A DNA stretch of 64,000 bases. It comes from Symsagittifera roscoffensis (lineage: Eukaryota; Xenacoelomorpha; Acoela; Convolutidae). The stretch is taken from assembly GCF_963678635.1 (NCBI RefSeq), contig NC_087065.1, positions 74,781,345 through 74,845,344 on the forward strand. Reading direction: 5' to 3'. Shown here piece after piece: positions 45,201-55,266 of the stretch (the first letter of the stretch is position 1; the number at the start of each line of letters is the position of its first letter). The notes beneath the pieces are model-generated. The model was not told the origin of the DNA. It saw only the letters and a program-made list of their open reading frames with translations, and did no database searches. The translations under genes were made by a program, and so were the position numbers.

Positions 45201-48200
45201 CAAGGGTCTAAACGCAGATGCACAACTTGCATTTCACAAATCTTGCGAAAAACAATTGATCGAACTGCTGGTTTGATGTTTTTTACTATATCGACCAATA
45301 TAAGTATCTTTACTGCGTAAATTGACACTTGATCACTCAAGCTTTACTTGTGCAAATTGAAAAAAAAACTTTCTGTACGATCAAATTTAAACGTGATTGA
45401 GCTGAACCGAAAAAAAATTCATCGATAAATTCGACGAAAGAGAGAATTTAGATCAGTTATACTTCAGTATTTAAAACATTCAAGCATAAAAAGCAACATA
45501 CTGGAACAAAATATGCGTGTATTTTCTGGGTCTCCGCTGCTAGGAACACCAGTCCAGAACTAGGGTATAACTGCATGTGATTGATTTCACAGTCACTCGG
45601 CTCTATCGCCGTGACCAGATCCCCCGACTCCTGATGCCAGGCCTTCACTCCTTTCTTGTCACAGGAGAGCACCAGTCGGTTCTCGTCCGTGTCTGTGAGG
45701 AATTGGATCGAGTGGATTGGGAACTCGTAGTGGTGGTCCTTCACCAGGGTCGGTTTATTCGATCGAATATCAAACAACATCACCTGAAGCAATTCAGATT
45801 TTTTATTTTTGCCACTAAGATTAGTTCGCTGTTGCATTAGATTACAAACTGGAAACATTGTCCTTTATGATCAAGGGTCCAGTTTCGTATCTTGAAATCG
45901 TAAGCCTTCCAACTACTCATGACTTTTATTTATGCATAATTCATTTATAAGTCCGAGGGCTTTTTTGAGGTAAAAATTTGAGATCCGTTAGAAAAACTAC
46001 TTTCAGATTCAAACGTCAGAACTCCACAATCATCCCGTAAAATGTTTCAGAACAAAGGCGACATTTTCTCAGAATTATTTACAGTCTGTTCAATGTTACT
46101 TTTAAAACAAACCAACCTGGCCGGTTGATGTGCCGACAGCCAATGAGAGACCTCCATTGTATCTAAGACACGTGGTTTCCGGAGATAATCTGAAACAAAT
46201 GAACACAGTGAGATGAGCAATCATTAAACGGAAACAAGTCGCTGCTGCTTAACACGTGCAGCTGCCAATATATCATTTGAAACAAAAAAAATTAAACACC
46301 AACAAAAAAATGATAATCTTTCCCTACTTCAAGAACATTCTGCACTAATTTCATAATGTGCTTGCTTCATAACCTTTGCGCTTTGTTTTAACCATTACCA
46401 ATTGAATTAGTACTCATTGTACTTACTTAGGTTACTAACATCATATTACACCACCTTTCGGCTTTTTCATATTCCAAAACGGACTCAAAGCGAAGTATCA
46501 CATCACTTGGCATAAAAAAATAAACAGCATGGAAGCCAGATGACAGAAAATGAGAAGTCATTAAAATGCAAATTGTGAACTAAATATACCAAAAAATTCA
46601 GACATTTGTCTTAGATGAGGTTCAGTTTCAGGACAAAAAACAGTTGCCATAAAAAAAATTTGAGCATTAAAATCCACTTTCGAAAGCAGAAGTCTATCAC
46701 GTTTTTCGTACACTTTTGCTGTTCGATTGAGGGATTAGCCTTCCTTTTGACAATGGAAATGAAGTGAACCTAGAAAGGAATCAAAAGTCAAAACGCGAAA
46801 AAGTAAATTTCAGCCTGAAAAAAAAACAGACTTTTCCTGAAAAAAAAAACGAAAAAAAATCATCAAGAGTCTCAACTACCTTTCCGGTGTATAAATTCTA
46901 AACGCTTAAAATTAGATAATCTGTTGAAATAAAGAGCGAAGAGCAGGTTAACAATAACGCATTTGAGAAAAAAATTGAGTGTTCACTTTGAGCTATTTGA
47001 ATCTACGAAGCAGGCAGCGTTCAGGTTTCCCACACTTTTCCTTGTCCTCGGATCCCAACATTCGACTGTTCCCTCTTGAGAGCCGACGGCCAACAGCTGG
47101 TGGTAATCGTTGATAACACAGGTGTTGAAGCCGCTAAAATTTCAAGTCGAAGATCAGACAAATAGAAAACAAACGTTTGAGACAGGTTTTCTCAAAACTA
47201 ATTCCTAATGAAGAAAAAATATGCAAATAAATTTTCAAGTTCCTGCTTGACTAACTTTGACTATTCTGTTAAGGAAGTCTGTAACGAGAAAAACTGTAAC
47301 GGGATTTGGCTGTCGTAAGGTAACGAAAATTTTAAAATCAGGAAAGTTAAATTTGATTTTTACCTAGCTCGAGCACTGGTGTATGGAGAGAGGAATCTGC
47401 CCTGCTCCAAATTAATACGATATATATCACTGCTGTTGCCCACGACTATCAGGTCACAGTTGAGTCTGTTGTAGCAAAGGTCACGGCCGAACCTCGGCAC
47501 GCGCATTCTGTAGTATTTGCCACCCTGGTTGTGAAACTCAACGAATCTGTCCTCGTGCAAAAACACCAACTGAAAAGAACAATTTATTTAAATGTAGTGC
47601 ATACATGTGCGTACAAAAAATAATATTACTGTGGCAGATGCAGCCGAATCACGAAAACGCGCCAAATACGAAGAGATATCAGCAACGTACACCTTCCAAC
47701 CGATTGCGATTGAAACTCTTGGAGGTCTGGGTACTGATACACTGAGCTTTATAAAAAGCAATTGAACATGCACGTAAAATCAACGCGTACCTTAAAAGCT
47801 TCAAGCGCTTTCGCAACATAAAGTTGCATCTTCAGGAATATTCATTCTTCTGAAAATGTGTTAACATAGTCCACTTCTAGATGGTTAACAGCAGACAATA
47901 AGGGCGGCAGAGATTTGGCATTGCTGTACAGCGTGGAACAGCCACGTGTGGGCGCGAAACTCTTGCTGTTGAAGTTGACGACCCGGTTGGTGCCGACTTT
48001 CGGCGATAACCAAGATTGAATCTTGACTGTTTTTTAAATAGCATTTAAAATAATTTTTTATATAAATTTGGTGCTATTCTTGAAATATTCCTCGGACTTG
48101 GTCCATATTGTTTTTTAAATGTGTCTGAATTCACATTATTCTTCCCATATTACGAATAAATGGCAAGGTATTCTGACAAAAAAAAATTACAGAAAGTCTT

Positions 48201-48939
48201 CACAAAATGATACAAATGCCTGATTGGCAAAAACTGTCAAAAATCTGATAAATTAGAAGCCAATGCGACAACGCCACTCCTTATAACAGTTACTTATAAT
48301 AATGTGCCATCACGGAGTACCTTTGTGTAGTCTTCAGCTAGCGACAAAAAATTCACGATTTCGCTGTCAAAACACCTCTCAAACTTCATAGCTAATTGCT
48401 GTACATCAAAGCACTTCATCGTCGGCTTGTAGGTTCCTAAAACAGAACAAAGTAGAAATAATTTAATGACGCTCAATGTTTTAAAAGTTTTTGGAATGTT
48501 CTCGTTGCCACGATCCATCAAACTAGGGTTTCAAACCTGAAGCGAAGACATACTGTCCATCTGAGGACACTTTCACTGTATTAGACACCGTTGGCATGTC
48601 AAAGCCTTGCAGTAGTTGCACTCTTTGCTGCAGCTCAACATCCTGCGCGATTGCTCTGCGTCGTTTACGGTCTTCCAGCCACTAAAGGATAGATAAACGA
48701 TAACACCTTTGGTTCATTTCAGTTTTCACAAGCAAGCAGTAAGAATTTATAGGCGGCCAATTCCAGAATAAATATATATAGGGTAAACAAAACAACGTTG
48801 AACCGCACTTGCAGGAACCTGGGAGTCACCTGAAAACTGATATTCTAATACTAAAAGAGCTATTTTTGCTAACCTCGGGTACCGCTTTTCCGGCGGTCAA
48901 ATTGTAAACCTTCACATCATTTGCCAAGGACACTTGCAT
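42284..48939 (-). CDS. NOL10: Nucleolar protein 10, 12 exons
   Basis: Spliced minus-strand CDS. Exons: 48939-48874, 48681-48537, 48436-48321, 47569-47364, 47133-46987, 46189-46117, 45783-45502, 45207-45063, 44673-44513, 44059-43991, 43650-43396, 42610-42284 (1992 nt, 663 aa; human NOL10 is 688). All junctions are GT..AG and keep frame. NOL10 (yeast Enp2) is a WD40 protein of the 90S/SSU processome needed for early 18S rRNA processing in the nucleolus. Diagnostic segments: MQVSLANDVKVYNL at the start, LEDRKRRRAIAQDV, GTYKPTMKCFDV, FGRDLCYNRLNCDL, YRINLEQGRFLSPY, MLFDIRSNKPTLVKDH, LGPAPKWCSFLENLTEE, GLTHLIG, LRAYMHGYFV and LLTDERFAPKLF. The C-terminal exon is acidic/Ser-rich, then basic. The final stop overlaps a donor-like GTAAGA, so a further exon is possible. 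Confidence 0.93.
46655..46890 (+). repeat. Repeat family C, copy 4
   Basis: Inside the NOL10 intron between 46189 and 46987. It shares CAGAAGTCTATCACGTTTTT, TTGCTGTTCGATTGAGGGAT and the AATCAAAAGTCAAAACGCG block. Confidence 0.55.
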
Positions 48940-49340
48940 ATTTTCTATACGATGACCTCAGCGCCAGAAACGAACTCAAAAAAACAATGACAAAAGAAAA
49001 GCAGACAAGAAAAGTCTGCTAGTCTCAATTAGATGGCAAACTCATCTAAAAAAAGAAGACCATGGCAAAGAAGAAAATCAACGACCGATTTTAAAATTAA
49101 CATTTGAACCTACGTGATAAGTACGTCAAAGATAGATTTTTTTTGGTAATCAGAAGGTCAAAAGTATCATAGTAACCGAGGTTACAGTCAGGAGTCCCTT
49201 CATCGCGTATTCCAGTCAAAATCCTTGGAGTTTTCAAGATATGGAAGTGATAATGATAAAAGAAAATGACAAGTGTTTGAGTTCTTTTCAATTAAAGTCG
49301 ATACGGGTTACAATATGTTATGATAAACTTATTGAAATTA

Positions 49341-50774
49341 TGTGTTGTGTGACAAGTGCCTGGTTCAAAAAAACATGGTGGGCCACTGGAACTGCTGAGC
49401 TCGAATGAGATTATTGTTCCCAGCTCACGAATTTTACAGTTTGGTTAAAAAATTCGACTTTTCTTTGATTGAGAACCTTATTATGTAACATTCGTCTACT
49501 GTAGTCACACATGAGGCTTAAGAAAAATAGGCCCTATAACCATTGGCTCAAGAGTCAGGGACACTATCTCTTGTGTTTTTCTACCTCAAATCAGTCGGAG
49601 CCAATTCGGTTCGCTTGTGACATGAGACTACGACCCGTTACAGCTTAAAGGCTACTACCAAAATATCCCCCCACTCTAGAAATAAGAACGTCCCCATACT
49701 TAGGTCTCTAGATACCCAAAATACATGAACGCCGTTAAAAACCGGGTCGGAACAATCCGTTAAGTTATTTTTTATTAGACAGTGGAACTTTGATCCATTT
49801 CAGATGGATCAACCTAAAACTCGCCTTACCTCAACATAACAATCATAAAACACACTCTAGAAATTTAAATTAAGTACTCACATCGTAGCACGCTCAAGAA
49901 CTGGGAGTAATTAAGTCGGTCAGCAACTCGAGAATTAAATAATGTAACTAAATGAGTTTAATGTTTATCAGTTTCAATAACAAGGACAAGTTTTAACTCT
50001 AGAATATAGTTTCTCGTGAACCATTGGGACACTCAAGCTGTCCACCTTTCCACCGAAGGTTCACTCTAGTCCAGTTCGAATAACAATCCAATCGAGTAAT
50101 GATAGTCCAGTTCTCGGGAATACGCTTGTCTCTGTTTCAGATGGGACAGCTCTACTCTAGTTTTATTGTGAAGGAAATTGCGAATAGCAATTTCCCACTG
50201 TTTTATCTGGCAACTTTCCCGCGTTTGTTACTCGATTGTTCTGATTTCTCTTTTTCGGTTTTCAGTTGTCGCGAGAAAATCGTGCATGACAGGCTCCATT
50301 CGAATTTTTGAAAAATCAAATTTCACTCCAAAATTAAGCGTACTTGTTTTTCTCAAAGTCAAACTTCCAATTATGACCGACTGGCACATACTCCCCGGAC
50401 TCAAGATCGATGTCCTCATCGCGTGCTATCGTCTGCCAGTGAGTCCCAAAAACCGAGTGTTGCTCAAAGTACAGTGCCAGTGGTCATTTACAGAAGTTTG
50501 CAGCAGACTTAAGCTTATCTACACCCCAAAATTCACGGCCATGTAAAATTTTCACACTATCGCTAAACAGCAATTAAAATCTGCACACACCTGCACCCTT
50601 GAATTCTCGCTTTTCAAGCCAATTATTTAAAATTTCTTTTGTCCCATTCAATCAGGAAATTGTCTTGCAGCATTTTGATTTATATAGTAAATATAGCATA
50701 TTAATAACAATATCTGATTCGTTAAAATTTCTTTTTCGTGAACCCAGGTTTCACCCGGATCCACACTCAAGCCA
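49341..50774 (-). repeat. Candidate 3' LTR of element C
   Basis: Only one LTR is inside the window, so the limits are tentative. On the minus strand a purine tract AGAGGGAAGG (50784-50775) follows the last ORF stop and is directly followed by TG, as at a PPT-LTR junction. A TATA-like TATATAAA lies near 50683, and an AATAAA signal (TTTATT on the plus strand) near 49766-49771. The left end is placed at TGTGTTGTG (49341), giving TG...CA ends. CTTGAG hexamers, frequent in the rest of the element, occur at 49547, 49893, 50032, 50400 and 50766. No gene of its own was seen; plus-strand ORFs here lack domains. Confidence 0.4.
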
Positions 50775-50790
50775 CCTTCCCTCTCAAGAC

Positions 50791-51687
50791 TCAAGATCCA
50801 TTCGAACCATCCGCTAATCTCGCACTCTTCGCCTTGGAGGTGCCGCACCCTGAAGTACTAGACACGGCAAACTGTCTCAACAGTTTTTCTTTATCATCGG
50901 AGCTAATCACGATCTCCTCCCAAGCCTTCAGCTGTTCATAGGATTGCATCCATTCCCTTTGCTCCTGCAACCTCTTTGCCTGGTTGGGTAGTGCCTTCAC
51001 CCTAGATTGCCGGTTCAAACAAAAGGAATTGTGCAAGGTCAAGCTCACGTTCTTCGCCAAGTCCTCCTCCAGCATCGATTCCCTCGCTTTGGTATTGTCT
51101 CTAGACATTTTACCCACTCTCTTCCATCCTGTCGTGATCGCATTTCGATGGGTTAACAGGGGTCTCTTGAAAGCTTCCGGCCCAATCTCGGCCTGGAACT
51201 GTCGATACTCCTTTTGATGCTTTCTCATGTGATCTTTCGTTGTCATTGTCGCTCGAAACCATGGAAAGTACCTCAAGCGGCTCCATACGTGTCTGACTTC
51301 CGTTGGTATGGCGAATACTTTGCATGCAGTCTCAAACAACTCGAGTCTCCTGCTATAGTCTATCGCATATATTGACTCAGCCGTTGGCGTCTTCACTTCC
51401 CGATACTTCGTTATATTCTCTTCTATCCATCTCAGAGCCAGCAACGTACTCACTACTAAGAGCGTCACCTTCTGCCGGTGATCCGGTAATCCGATCGACC
51501 GAATTTCTTCCATATCCCACACCAGGCAGAGGTTCTTGTGATCTGGATACCACACCGTTTGTGCCAAACAGTGGCATGGGCATTCTCCATGGGTGATCTC
51601 AATGCTCCTGAGGTTACGCTCCCCCGAGGCTTCCAAGAGAGGCTCAAGCTCCATCATTTTCTCATGCATCGTGTCGTTCTCTTCCAT
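50791..51687 (-). CDS. Element C ORF6, unknown function (298 aa)
   Basis: Last ORF before the candidate LTR. It opens at an ATG at 51685-51687 inside the end of the 766-aa ORF. Two further ATGs at 51657 and 51654 overlap that ORF's stop (ATGATG around TGA), so coupled re-initiation there is also possible. No known domain. A Cys/His cluster near residues 34-40 (HGECPCHC) could bind metal. Around residues 65-80 there is a short hydrophobic stretch (VTLLVVSTLLALRW) that is probably a buried helix. The rest is helical, charged and rich in Arg, Lys and Glu, with a Ser-rich tail. No signal peptide. Confidence 0.65.
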   Translation of the reverse strand: MEENDTMHEKMMELEPLLEASGERNLRSIEITHGECPCHCLAQTVWYPDHKNLCLVWDMEEIRSIGLPDHRQKVTLLVVSTLLALRWIEENITKYREVKTPTAESIYAIDYSRRLELFETACKVFAIPTEVRHVWSRLRYFPWFRATMTTKDHMRKHQKEYRQFQAEIGPEAFKRPLLTHRNAITTGWKRVGKMSRDNTKARESMLEEDLAKNVSLTLHNSFCLNRQSRVKALPNQAKRLQEQREWMQSYEQLKAWEEIVISSDDKEKLLRQFAVSSTSGCGTSKAKSARLADGSNGS

Positions 51688-53954
51688 GTTTGGAGCACCC
51701 CCACAGGTTTTCCGATCACGTTTTGTCTCTCGTGATCGCTTGTGTTCTCACCATCCAACTTCAAAAGCTCTTCTCCCCAGATTTCACTCAAGTCGTCTCT
51801 CAACTCTTTCGGTACTGTCCCTCTGATTTTCCTCAACAACTTGTGCGAGTGATGCGATATCCGAGCCAACCTCACGCACTTGGGCACTGAGAAGGCCTTG
51901 TCCACCAATACTCTCTGGCTGGATGCTTCCACCATCGCCATGTGCAGTGGGTAGTGGCTTCCGCACAAATTAGCCATCATTGACCCTATCAGGGATTTTG
52001 CGTTCAATGGCAGGCCATAAGCTTCGCTCATGGGAAACCCCATCTCCGCCTCGAGACCAACCTTCCAGCTCCGGATGTGCTTTTGGGTCACCTGCAACAC
52101 CCCAGGCCATGATTCCACGCTCAACGCCGTCACTAAATGGTGTTCAGACTCTATCCTCTCCAGTGATTGCAGACTACACATTCTCGAGAAGAATCCGAGA
52201 GCTGTCGCTATATTCACCGTAGTTCTCGCGTAACACTCCGCTACTATTTGCACTTCACTTTTCTCCCTTTCCGTGATGTCTTCAAACCAAGTAACCAGAT
52301 CTTCTTTTTGAAAGGACAGTATCCTGACACATGACCGTCCATCGCAGGTGTGCTCTCCATTCCCACACGTCGAATCCAGACAGCTACCCGGCTCCATCTT
52401 CTTTGCTGACCCGAGATTGTTCGTCTTTTCGCCTGACTCCTGCATCTGAGGTGAGATTAGTTTGTGCACCACACTCAACTTTGCCAAATCTTCATCTTCC
52501 GTTGGTGCTAACCTCACTCGCTCGGTGGTTTCCTCGATCAGGCTCGCGTGGGGGTGTGGGCACCAGGAGGGTCTTAGTAACTTCCATACCACTCCCAAGT
52601 TCGTGATCAACAAGCCATTGCCATCACCCACGTTCACTTCAACTCTCTTGTTCGAGCGCGGTATGCTCACCACCTCCGGTGTTTTCTCAAGAATCAGGCC
52701 CAGGCTCGGCCTCTCTTTCTCCACCGCGTCTATTTCTACTATTCTTTCTGTCCAAAACTTCAGTAGCTCCGCTACCTCGTGGTTCCTGTGAGCACCTCCA
52801 GTTTCTGAGTCTAAGAAGGGGTTGTAGGCTATCCCCATCACTCCCGACACGTATTGGTATTCCCCTTTCTCACTGAGTCTCGAGTACTGCTCTGGCGAGG
52901 CCAGGTTACGGTGAACATCATGTTCTTCTTCGAACTTTTTATTATAAAATCTCCGTACCTCGTCCAGCTTTCTGTGGTTCTCTAGGGATAGTCTGGAACC
53001 ATCTTCCTTTTCTATTCCAGTACTCTGATATACGTTTAAGATGATCGTTGAGACTCTTTTCTCCACGGTTTTACTTCCGCTTGCTCTTTGGTGGCACGCC
53101 AAGATGGTGCTGTCAGACATCATTGACATTATCCATCTCAAGAAACATGTGGCATCCTTCCTCCTAGCCAGGCTCAAGCCTGAATTATCCCTGGCCATGT
53201 GTTGCATCAGTGCTTGATACACATCTAGCTTCTTGCTTCCCAACTTGAACCTGTCATACGAGGTCAATGTCTCCAACTCTATTCCCACCAGACTCCAGGT
53301 GAACATCAATTGTCCTGCGGTTCTAACGAAGGGATTCGCCATCAATGGCGGTGCTGATGAGGGTGTCCTCATTGCCTCTTCAAAATGATCCTTCAACAAG
53401 TTCTGCCAGGACCTCTTCAGCTGATTCGCCAATTCTATCTTGTTGACCTCAGCCTTTTGCTGGGTGGCCCAATTGCGTCGTTTGCGAGCTACTCCACTGT
53501 CCAACTTCTTCAAGCAGTCTTCCATTTCCTTCAATGTCTCGAGGGCCACCCACCATGTCCGGGAGGTGTTCCTCGTCTTGCTCCTCTCCAGTGGATCACT
53601 CGTCACTTGTTTCCCCGTGGCCTGGTGTCCCTTTGAGACCCATTCCTTGCCGACATCCACTTCCCATGTCTGTCCGCTCGTTGAACCTCTCTTCACGTTT
53701 ATCTTCTGGGGCTTGAAGTCTTCCTCCGATGTCGAACTGGTGGAAGCCTCTATTTCCCTCTCTACTTCGAGTGGTCCTCTGAGCCCCGCGTTGCTCTTGT
53801 ATGCCGCCGTCTTGCATCGCGCCAAAACCATGGGCGCCGTCTCTCTCAAGTTTCCTTCTGAGACAGCATCCACTGAAGGACTACTCAATCCCTCTACTTC
53901 TCTCTTCCTCTTGCGAGTCTTCACATCTCTGCTTGAGGGTGTTGTGGTTATCAT
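51654..53954 (-). CDS. Element C ORF5, unknown function (766 aa)
   Basis: The ATG at 53952-53954 shares its A with the stop of the preceding ORF (TGATG). The frame is open upstream to 53993 but only with a TTG. I recognise no family. The N-terminal 110 residues are basic and Ser/Thr-rich with a nuclear-localisation-like KTRKRKREVE. A tryptophan-rich helical region follows (WWVALETLKEMEDCL onward). A Cys cluster near the middle (CLDSTCGNGEHTCDGRSC) looks like a metal-binding or disulphide module. The C-terminal half has several hydrophobic helices but no clear membrane anchor. It is open for its whole length with strong codon structure, so it is under or recently under selection. Confidence 0.7.
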   Translation of the reverse strand: MITTTPSSRDVKTRKRKREVEGLSSPSVDAVSEGNLRETAPMVLARCKTAAYKSNAGLRGPLEVEREIEASTSSTSEEDFKPQKINVKRGSTSGQTWEVDVGKEWVSKGHQATGKQVTSDPLERSKTRNTSRTWWVALETLKEMEDCLKKLDSGVARKRRNWATQQKAEVNKIELANQLKRSWQNLLKDHFEEAMRTPSSAPPLMANPFVRTAGQLMFTWSLVGIELETLTSYDRFKLGSKKLDVYQALMQHMARDNSGLSLARRKDATCFLRWIMSMMSDSTILACHQRASGSKTVEKRVSTIILNVYQSTGIEKEDGSRLSLENHRKLDEVRRFYNKKFEEEHDVHRNLASPEQYSRLSEKGEYQYVSGVMGIAYNPFLDSETGGAHRNHEVAELLKFWTERIVEIDAVEKERPSLGLILEKTPEVVSIPRSNKRVEVNVGDGNGLLITNLGVVWKLLRPSWCPHPHASLIEETTERVRLAPTEDEDLAKLSVVHKLISPQMQESGEKTNNLGSAKKMEPGSCLDSTCGNGEHTCDGRSCVRILSFQKEDLVTWFEDITEREKSEVQIVAECYARTTVNIATALGFFSRMCSLQSLERIESEHHLVTALSVESWPGVLQVTQKHIRSWKVGLEAEMGFPMSEAYGLPLNAKSLIGSMMANLCGSHYPLHMAMVEASSQRVLVDKAFSVPKCVRLARISHHSHKLLRKIRGTVPKELRDDLSEIWGEELLKLDGENTSDHERQNVIGKPVGVLQTWKRTTRCMRK

Positions 53955-55224
53955 CACTGATTCGACCTCTCTGTCTGCCTCCGACCCTTCCAACTCTTGC
54001 CTCCCCCTGCTCGAGCCTTAAGGATATTAGTACTTTTAATCATATTACTTGTCCCAACCTTATCCCCTTTTATATCATCAACTATTTTATCTACAGTTTT
54101 TTGTTTTAGAGTAGAGCTGTCTTCACATTTTTCTTCTCTAGTCTTTGATCGTGAATTCCTCAGCTCTATCAGCTTGTTCAGCAGCTCCTTTCTCGCCTTC
54201 TCATCCAGGCCCGTTCCTATCAGAAGCGGTTCTCCAAACTTCACAACTGTGTCCCACAGTTCCTCCTTGAATTTGTCCAGCGTCGTCTCGCTGCCCACTT
54301 CTTGATTGAATTCCTTCAAGAACTCCTGCCAAGCATCGTCCTTCAGAGACCCCAGGAACATGTCCCTATTTCCTTCGAAAGTATTCTTTTCCCTTTCCTC
54401 CGAGCTCAAGAGTATCAACCCCATGTTGGAGGTCTCGCTCGCCAATGGCAATTCTAGATTCTTCTGAGGAGACGGGGTCAGAGGTGGAGTGGCAGTATCT
54501 GCCCAATTCTCCTCGCTCAAGTCTTTCAACAGCTCTTGAGTGGTGAGCTCCTCCCCTGATGGTCTTGGTTCAGGCGTATTCCCCACTTCCATGTCCTCAC
54601 CGGCTTCGCTGAGAGTTTCATCCATACTCTCTTCTTCTGACTCAGTTCTTCTTCTCTCGGGAATTCTTTTGAACCGGTCTTCCACGGGTCCACTCCTCTT
54701 GTCTCCAGGTGTATCCACTGACAGTGGTGATGGTGTCGCCGGGTCCAATCTCTTGTACTCCGTCAGGGCCACGTACAGTTGACCTGCTGCATCCAGTTCT
54801 TTTCCCTCCTGTCTCATTTCCACCTGTTCTAAGCCATAGGGTGCCCTATACTTTCTTGTTGCGAATTTCATGTCGTCCACTAATGCAACATGCCCCTCCA
54901 TCATGATCATCCTGCCATCATCCCATATTGGTAGCATGTTCTCAAGTCCCTCCTGCTCAAGAGCTCTCCGGGGGGCTGCGAGCCTCTCATCTTTTTTGCT
55001 TGCGTCGTCCACGAATTTATTTTCGCCTCGCTAGTGTGGAAGTAAACCGCCGCCGTATAGCCGACCAACAGTGGGTCCCAGCCATCAGTGAAGTATTTCT
55101 GCATTTCCTCCGTTGTCATCCTCGCCATTATGGATGGAACTACTAAGGGGCTGTTCATTCCCAAGGTCATCCTCCTGACTATCGGGAACTCAGGCATGGT
55201 GGCTGGCAGGATTTCTTTCTCCAT
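53954..55224 (-). CDS. Element C ORF4, two frames joined by a putative -1 frameshift
   Basis: The first part (ATG at 55222-55224, 105 codons if read to its stop at 54907) and the second part (frame open 55012-53954) are in -1 relation and overlap by about 106 bases. In the overlap the first frame reads GCA AAA AAG, a canonical A_AAA_AAG slippery heptamer (54997-54991). The second frame has no ATG in its first 24 codons, which suggests it is entered by slippage, or that the pair was one ORF broken in an A run. The second part is acidic with Pro/Ser/Thr-rich stretches (TPPLTPSPQKN) and a helical Lys/Glu-rich C-terminus. No known domain. The first part follows the 366-aa ORF in the same frame after a single TGA. 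Confidence 0.65.
54991..54997 (-). promoter_or_regulatory. Putative -1 programmed frameshift site
   Basis: A_AAA_AAG in the zero frame of the 105-codon ORF. Slippage by -1 enters the 340-codon frame exactly. The next 40 bases are GC-rich with possible pairing between AGAGGCTC and GAGCTCTT. I did not fold it. Confidence 0.5.
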
Positions 55225-55266
55225 TATGGCCTCCAGCTCCCTCTTAACCAGTGCAAAACTTTCCTT

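Noticed and set aside
51303-54109. Many plus-strand ORFs of 60-190 codons opposite the element C genes
   Set aside because: They mirror the minus-strand ORFs, are Pro/Ser/Leu-rich shadows of GC-rich coding sequence, and contain no domains.
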